Assembly: GCA_031285365.1 (NCBI GenBank)
Contig: JAITWP010000045.1
Coordinates: 1 to 9,154 of the forward strand
Reading direction: 5' to 3'
DNA from: Azoarcus sp.
GTDB lineage: Bacteria > Pseudomonadota > Gammaproteobacteria > Burkholderiales > Rhodocyclaceae
DNA length: 9,154 nucleotides
Of the stretch, positions 7,224 to 9,154 are shown one piece after another. Position 1 is the first letter of the stretch; each line of letters opens with the position of its first letter. The notes beneath the pieces are model-generated. The model had not been told where the DNA came from and searched no databases. It saw only the letters and a program-made list of their open reading frames with translations. Position numbers and translations under genes: made by a program.

Positions 7224-7245
7224 AAAAAAATAGGACTGAAGTCCC
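7224..7245 (-). terminator. Terminator-like hairpin between arsR copy 2 and aas copy 2 (possible attenuator)
   Basis: On the minus strand GGAC-TTCA-GTCC, extended by one G-T pair, is followed by A and seven T (7230-7224). The stem is short, so alone it would be a weak terminator. Its T-tract ends 20 nt before the aas ATG, exactly as in copy 1, although the stem sequence is different. A further small inverted repeat (ACCGG/CCGGT, 7257-7273) lies just upstream, right after the arsR stop. Confidence 0.55.
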
Positions 7246-7279
7246 TTACGATGGAAACCGGAACAGCCCCGGTACTTGA

Positions 7280-7597
7280 TCAGCAATTCTGCTGTACATA
7301 ATTGAGCACATTGCCAAGCGTTTTTTCCAGCCAGTTCCGGTTGATCCAGAACCAGACTTCCTTGCCAATTTTTTCAGAGCACAGCACGCTTGCTTTGTGA
7401 AGGATCTGGAGGTGATGCGACACCGTGGAGCGGGCCAGCGTGGAGACGGCGGCAATCTGCCCTACATTGAGGCGCTCGCCCTTTTCGAACAACAGCAGGA
7501 TACGCTGACGGTGCTCGTCACCCAAGGCGGCGAACACTCGGGCCAATGGTTTCCATTCGGGTGGGATGGAAGAAATGTTAGTGCCGAAAAGTTTCAT
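7280..7597 (-). CDS. ArsR-family winged-helix repressor, copy 2
   Basis: This is a 105-residue paralogue of the ArsR at 4366-4683, identical through most of the DNA-binding region (the recognition-helix segment LARSTVSHHL is unchanged). Changes include Q for K64, K for E68 and S for N70 at the end of that helix, and C for H73 at the wing. The terminal cysteine C105 is kept, so copy 2 has cysteines at 73 and 105 where copy 1 has only 105. No CxC metal motif is present. ATG 7597 is preferred over the in-frame TTG at 7633, which is the -35 box and overlaps the thiD stop. It probably regulates its own promoter and, through read-through, aas copy 2. Near-identical recognition helices suggest the paralogues could bind each other's sites. 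Confidence 0.92.
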   Translation of the reverse strand: MKLFGTNISSIPPEWKPLARVFAALGDEHRQRILLLFEKGERLNVGQIAAVSTLARSTVSHHLQILHKASVLCSEKIGKEVWFWINRNWLEKTLGNVLNYVQQNC

Positions 7598-7633
7598 GCC
7601 AAGCAATCTAGTTGTAACGACATGGGGTGTCAA
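7598..7633 (-). promoter_or_regulatory. Promoter of arsR copy 2, predicted leaderless start, with degenerate operator
   Basis: TTGACA (7633-7628), a 17-bp spacer and TAGATT (7610-7605) lie 7 nt before the ATG at 7597, the same geometry as copy 1. The half-site CATGTCG is kept at the equivalent place (7624-7618 on the minus strand), but the second arm has decayed to GCTTGGCATG. A looser 24-bp dyad centred between 7622 and 7623 (7611-7634, 16 of 24 positions symmetric) is an alternative site. The -35 box overlaps the thiD stop codon (7632-7630). Confidence 0.6.
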
Positions 7634-8493
7634 CGGTTAAGCCCATGAAAATGATGCACCGGCCCATGCCCGTGGCCGACGGCGAGCAATCCTGCGTCTG
7701 CGATGGCGCGGTGCAGGTAGTCGCGGGCGGCACGCACGGCAGCTTCGACCAGATTGGGGGAACCGGATTGACCCTGCGGCAGTAGCGCGGCAATGGCAGA
7801 AGAGAGGGTGCAGCCGGTTCCGTGGGTGTTCGGCGTGTCGATACGGCGGGCGGGAAGCTCGATCATGCGTTCACCGTCGAAGAGCAGGTCGGTCGACTCG
7901 CTGCCGGGCAAGTGCCCGCCCTTGAGCAGCACCCATCGTTCCGACGTGGTGGGCAGCATTTCTCGCAGGCGTTCTGCCGCGCGCCGCATCTCACGGAGTG
8001 TCTCCGGCATGCGTTCGCCGAGCAGCACACCCGCTTCGGGCAAGTTCGGGGTGATGATGAGTGCCAGGGGGAAAAGCGCCTCGCGCAAGGCCGCGATGGC
8101 ATCGCTCTCAAGCAGAATATCTCCGCTCTTGGCGGTCATCACGGGATCGAGGACGATATTGGCTGCCTGCCAGTTTGAGAGGCGGTCGGCAACGGTGGCA
8201 ACAATTCCGGCGTTGCCGAGCATACCGATCTTGCAGGCGTGAAGGGTGACATCGGCGAATAGGGTGTCGATCTGCTGGCGAAGGAACTCGACGGGAGGCG
8301 TGTGGACGCCAGTCACGCCCCGCGTATTCTGGGCGGTCAGCGCCGCAACGACACCGCACCCATAGGCACCGAGCGCGGAAAAGGTTTTGATGTCGGCAAA
8401 TACCCCCGCGCCACCGGAAGGGTCGATCCCGGCGATGGAGACGACATTGGGCGGAGATTGGGGACGGGAGGAGGAATAAGAGGATGAAGTCAT
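7630..8493 (-). CDS. thiD: Hydroxymethylpyrimidine / phosphomethylpyrimidine kinase ThiD
   Basis: ThiD is a cytosolic ribokinase-fold enzyme that phosphorylates HMP to HMP-P and then HMP-PP, the pyrimidine half of thiamine. The 287-residue product has GIDPSGGAG at 22-30, KIGMLG, DPVMTAKSG, TPNLPEA, LLKGGH, and the anion-hole motif HGTGC at 224-228 with the conserved C228. It ends in the His-rich GHGHGPVHHFH typical of the family. Upstream in-frame starts exist (8544, 8499), but ATG 8493 has AGGG 6 nt before it and sits about 16 nt after a predicted start point, so I chose it. The first 15 residues are Ser/Pro-rich and outside the fold. No other thi gene is in the window. Its stop overlaps the -35 box of arsR copy 2, so read-through into that module is possible. 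Confidence 0.95.
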   Translation of the reverse strand: MTSSSYSSSRPQSPPNVVSIAGIDPSGGAGVFADIKTFSALGAYGCGVVAALTAQNTRGVTGVHTPPVEFLRQQIDTLFADVTLHACKIGMLGNAGIVATVADRLSNWQAANIVLDPVMTAKSGDILLESDAIAALREALFPLALIITPNLPEAGVLLGERMPETLREMRRAAERLREMLPTTSERWVLLKGGHLPGSESTDLLFDGERMIELPARRIDTPNTHGTGCTLSSAIAALLPQGQSGSPNLVEAAVRAARDYLHRAIADAGLLAVGHGHGPVHHFHGLNR

Positions 8494-8673
8494 AGGCATC
8501 CCTGACGGGCGAACGACAATACTGGATGCAAGAGGCGCTTGCAAGCGTGAGTATGGCCTTGCGACGGCAAGTTAACCTGTCATATCATCGCGGGCCCCAT
8601 AGAACGACTTCTCTTTACTTCAAGTACGATCTTTCGCAAACTGGATGGATGATGGGTTTCGGGATGACCTGCA
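8494..8673. other. Divergent spacer between thiD and the glycosyltransferase gene
   Basis: This 180-bp region must hold promoters for both divergent genes. It has the thiD promoter, the 12-bp palindrome at 8536-8547, and a CTTGC-GACG-GCAAG hairpin at 8558-8571. For the plus strand, TTGCGA (8559-8564), an 18-bp spacer and TATCAT (8583-8588) are a weak candidate promoter. I looked for TPP riboswitch core motifs before thiD and found none. Confidence 0.5.
8516..8544 (-). promoter_or_regulatory. Candidate thiD promoter
   Basis: On the minus strand TTGCAA (8544-8539), a 17-bp spacer and TATTGT (8521-8516) predict a start near 8509, about 16 nt before the thiD ATG. The AGGG ribosome site lies between. 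The -35 box is the centre of a 12-bp perfect palindrome, CGCTTGCAAGCG (8536-8547), which could be an operator. Confidence 0.5.
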
Positions 8674-9154
8674 ATGGCTGAAATCTCCAAAGGCCCAAAT
8701 ATTGGCGTCTTGAGCAGCCAATTTCCGAGCAGCCTGCAACCGGAGCTGGGGTTGTCCGTCCGTGAGCGCATGTTCCGCGTTGCACGTCGCTTGCCTCTAT
8801 CCGTCGTCTCGCCTACCCCCTGGATTCCATTGGAAGACTGGTTTCGCCGGAACTGGAATCCGGCTTTTCGTCCAAGCATGCCGGAGTACGAAGAACAGCA
8901 AGGCATCCCCGTATGGTTTCCCCGTTTTTTTACCGTGCCAGGGCCGGACGTGCTGCGGTTGCTGGACGGAGGGGCGATGGCCAAGGGAGCGTATCCCCGT
9001 TTTGTCGCACTGCACAGCGCGGGACGGCTCGATTTGATTGATGCGCATGGCGCCTATCCGGATGGTTTTGCAGGTGTCTTGCTGGGTCGCTGGCTGGGTG
9101 TACCGGCCACGGTCACGCTGCATGGCGGTGAATTGATCAGTGCACGCAGTCCGC
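8674..9154 (+). CDS. Glycosyltransferase, GT4-type N-terminal domain, 3' truncated
   Basis: An open frame of 160 codons runs off the right edge from ATG 8674. An in-frame TGA at 8665-8667 makes this ATG the first possible start; GGGA lies 9 nt before it. The protein starts with a Rossmann strand (NIGVLSSQFPSS), then VRERMFRVARRLPL and VVSPTPW, then IPVWFPRFFTVPG, LIDAHGAYPDGFAG, LLGRWLGVPATVTLHGGEL. This is the donor-independent N-terminal half of a GT4 (GT-B fold) glycosyltransferase, where the AH.AYPDG and TLHG segments line the acceptor cleft. The C-terminal sugar-nucleotide domain with its EX7E motif is beyond the window. Such enzymes build exopolysaccharide or lipopolysaccharide at the cytoplasmic membrane face; the sugar cannot be named. 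It is divergent from thiD. Confidence 0.88.
   Translation, partial: MAEISKGPNIGVLSSQFPSSLQPELGLSVRERMFRVARRLPLSVVSPTPWIPLEDWFRRNWNPAFRPSMPEYEEQQGIPVWFPRFFTVPGPDVLRLLDGGAMAKGAYPRFVALHSAGRLDLIDAHGAYPDGFAGVLLGRWLGVPATVTLHGGELISARSP

Noticed and set aside
8494..8673. TPP riboswitch in front of thiD
   Set aside because: The predicted leader is only about 16 nt and I found no CTGAGA-type core motif in the spacer on the thiD strand.
8580..8984. Minus-strand open frame opposite the glycosyltransferase gene
   Set aside because: The plus-strand frame shows clear glycosyltransferase motifs, whereas this antisense frame shows none.
1..9154. tRNA, rRNA, CRISPR array, transposase, phage or plasmid genes
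   Set aside because: Looked for and not seen; the only mobile-type sequence is the non-coding palindromic element.

Overview
The window looks like chromosomal DNA from a GC-rich Proteobacterium, most likely a betaproteobacterium. The basis is family resemblance only: a SUMT/CysG-type siroheme enzyme, an Aas very close in layout to the enterobacterial one, ThiD with the usual His-rich tail, and a GT4 glycosyltransferase of a type common beside betaproteobacterial polysaccharide loci. The left ~2.1 kb is visibly richer in GC than the middle.

Layout. 1-626 (+) is the 3' part of a uroporphyrinogen-III C-methyltransferase gene. 627-722 is a short spacer with two small hairpins. 723-2084 (+) is a complete MATE-family transporter. 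It converges, with an 18-bp gap, on a block read entirely from the minus strand, whose order of transcription is thiD (8493-7630), arsR copy 2 (7597-7280), aas copy 2 (7203-5008), a ~260-bp palindromic repeat element (4992-4731), arsR copy 1 (4683-4366) and aas copy 1 (4301-2103). To the right of thiD a 180-bp divergent spacer leads to the 5' part of a glycosyltransferase gene (8674 to the window end, +).

The most notable content is two tandem, diverged copies of a two-gene module: an ArsR-family repressor followed by Aas, the fused lysophospholipid acyltransferase / acyl-ACP synthetase that repairs membrane phospholipids. Both copies share the same small-scale architecture. There is a sigma70-like promoter with a 17-bp spacer whose predicted start point is at or next to the arsR ATG (leaderless mRNA). 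The arsR gene follows, then a hairpin plus T-tract resembling an intrinsic terminator, ending exactly 20 nt before the aas ATG. The hairpin sequences differ between copies but their position and form do not. Copy 1 also has a perfect 10-10-10 inverted repeat over its -10 region and start codon, a strong operator candidate. In copy 2 this repeat is degenerate. I infer an autoregulated repressor with aas expression gated by terminator read-through. This arrangement is not one I know as described. The enterobacterial partner of aas, lplT, is absent from the window.

The outer genes (siroheme synthesis, MATE export, thiamine salvage, glycosyl transfer) show no evident functional link to the aas modules.
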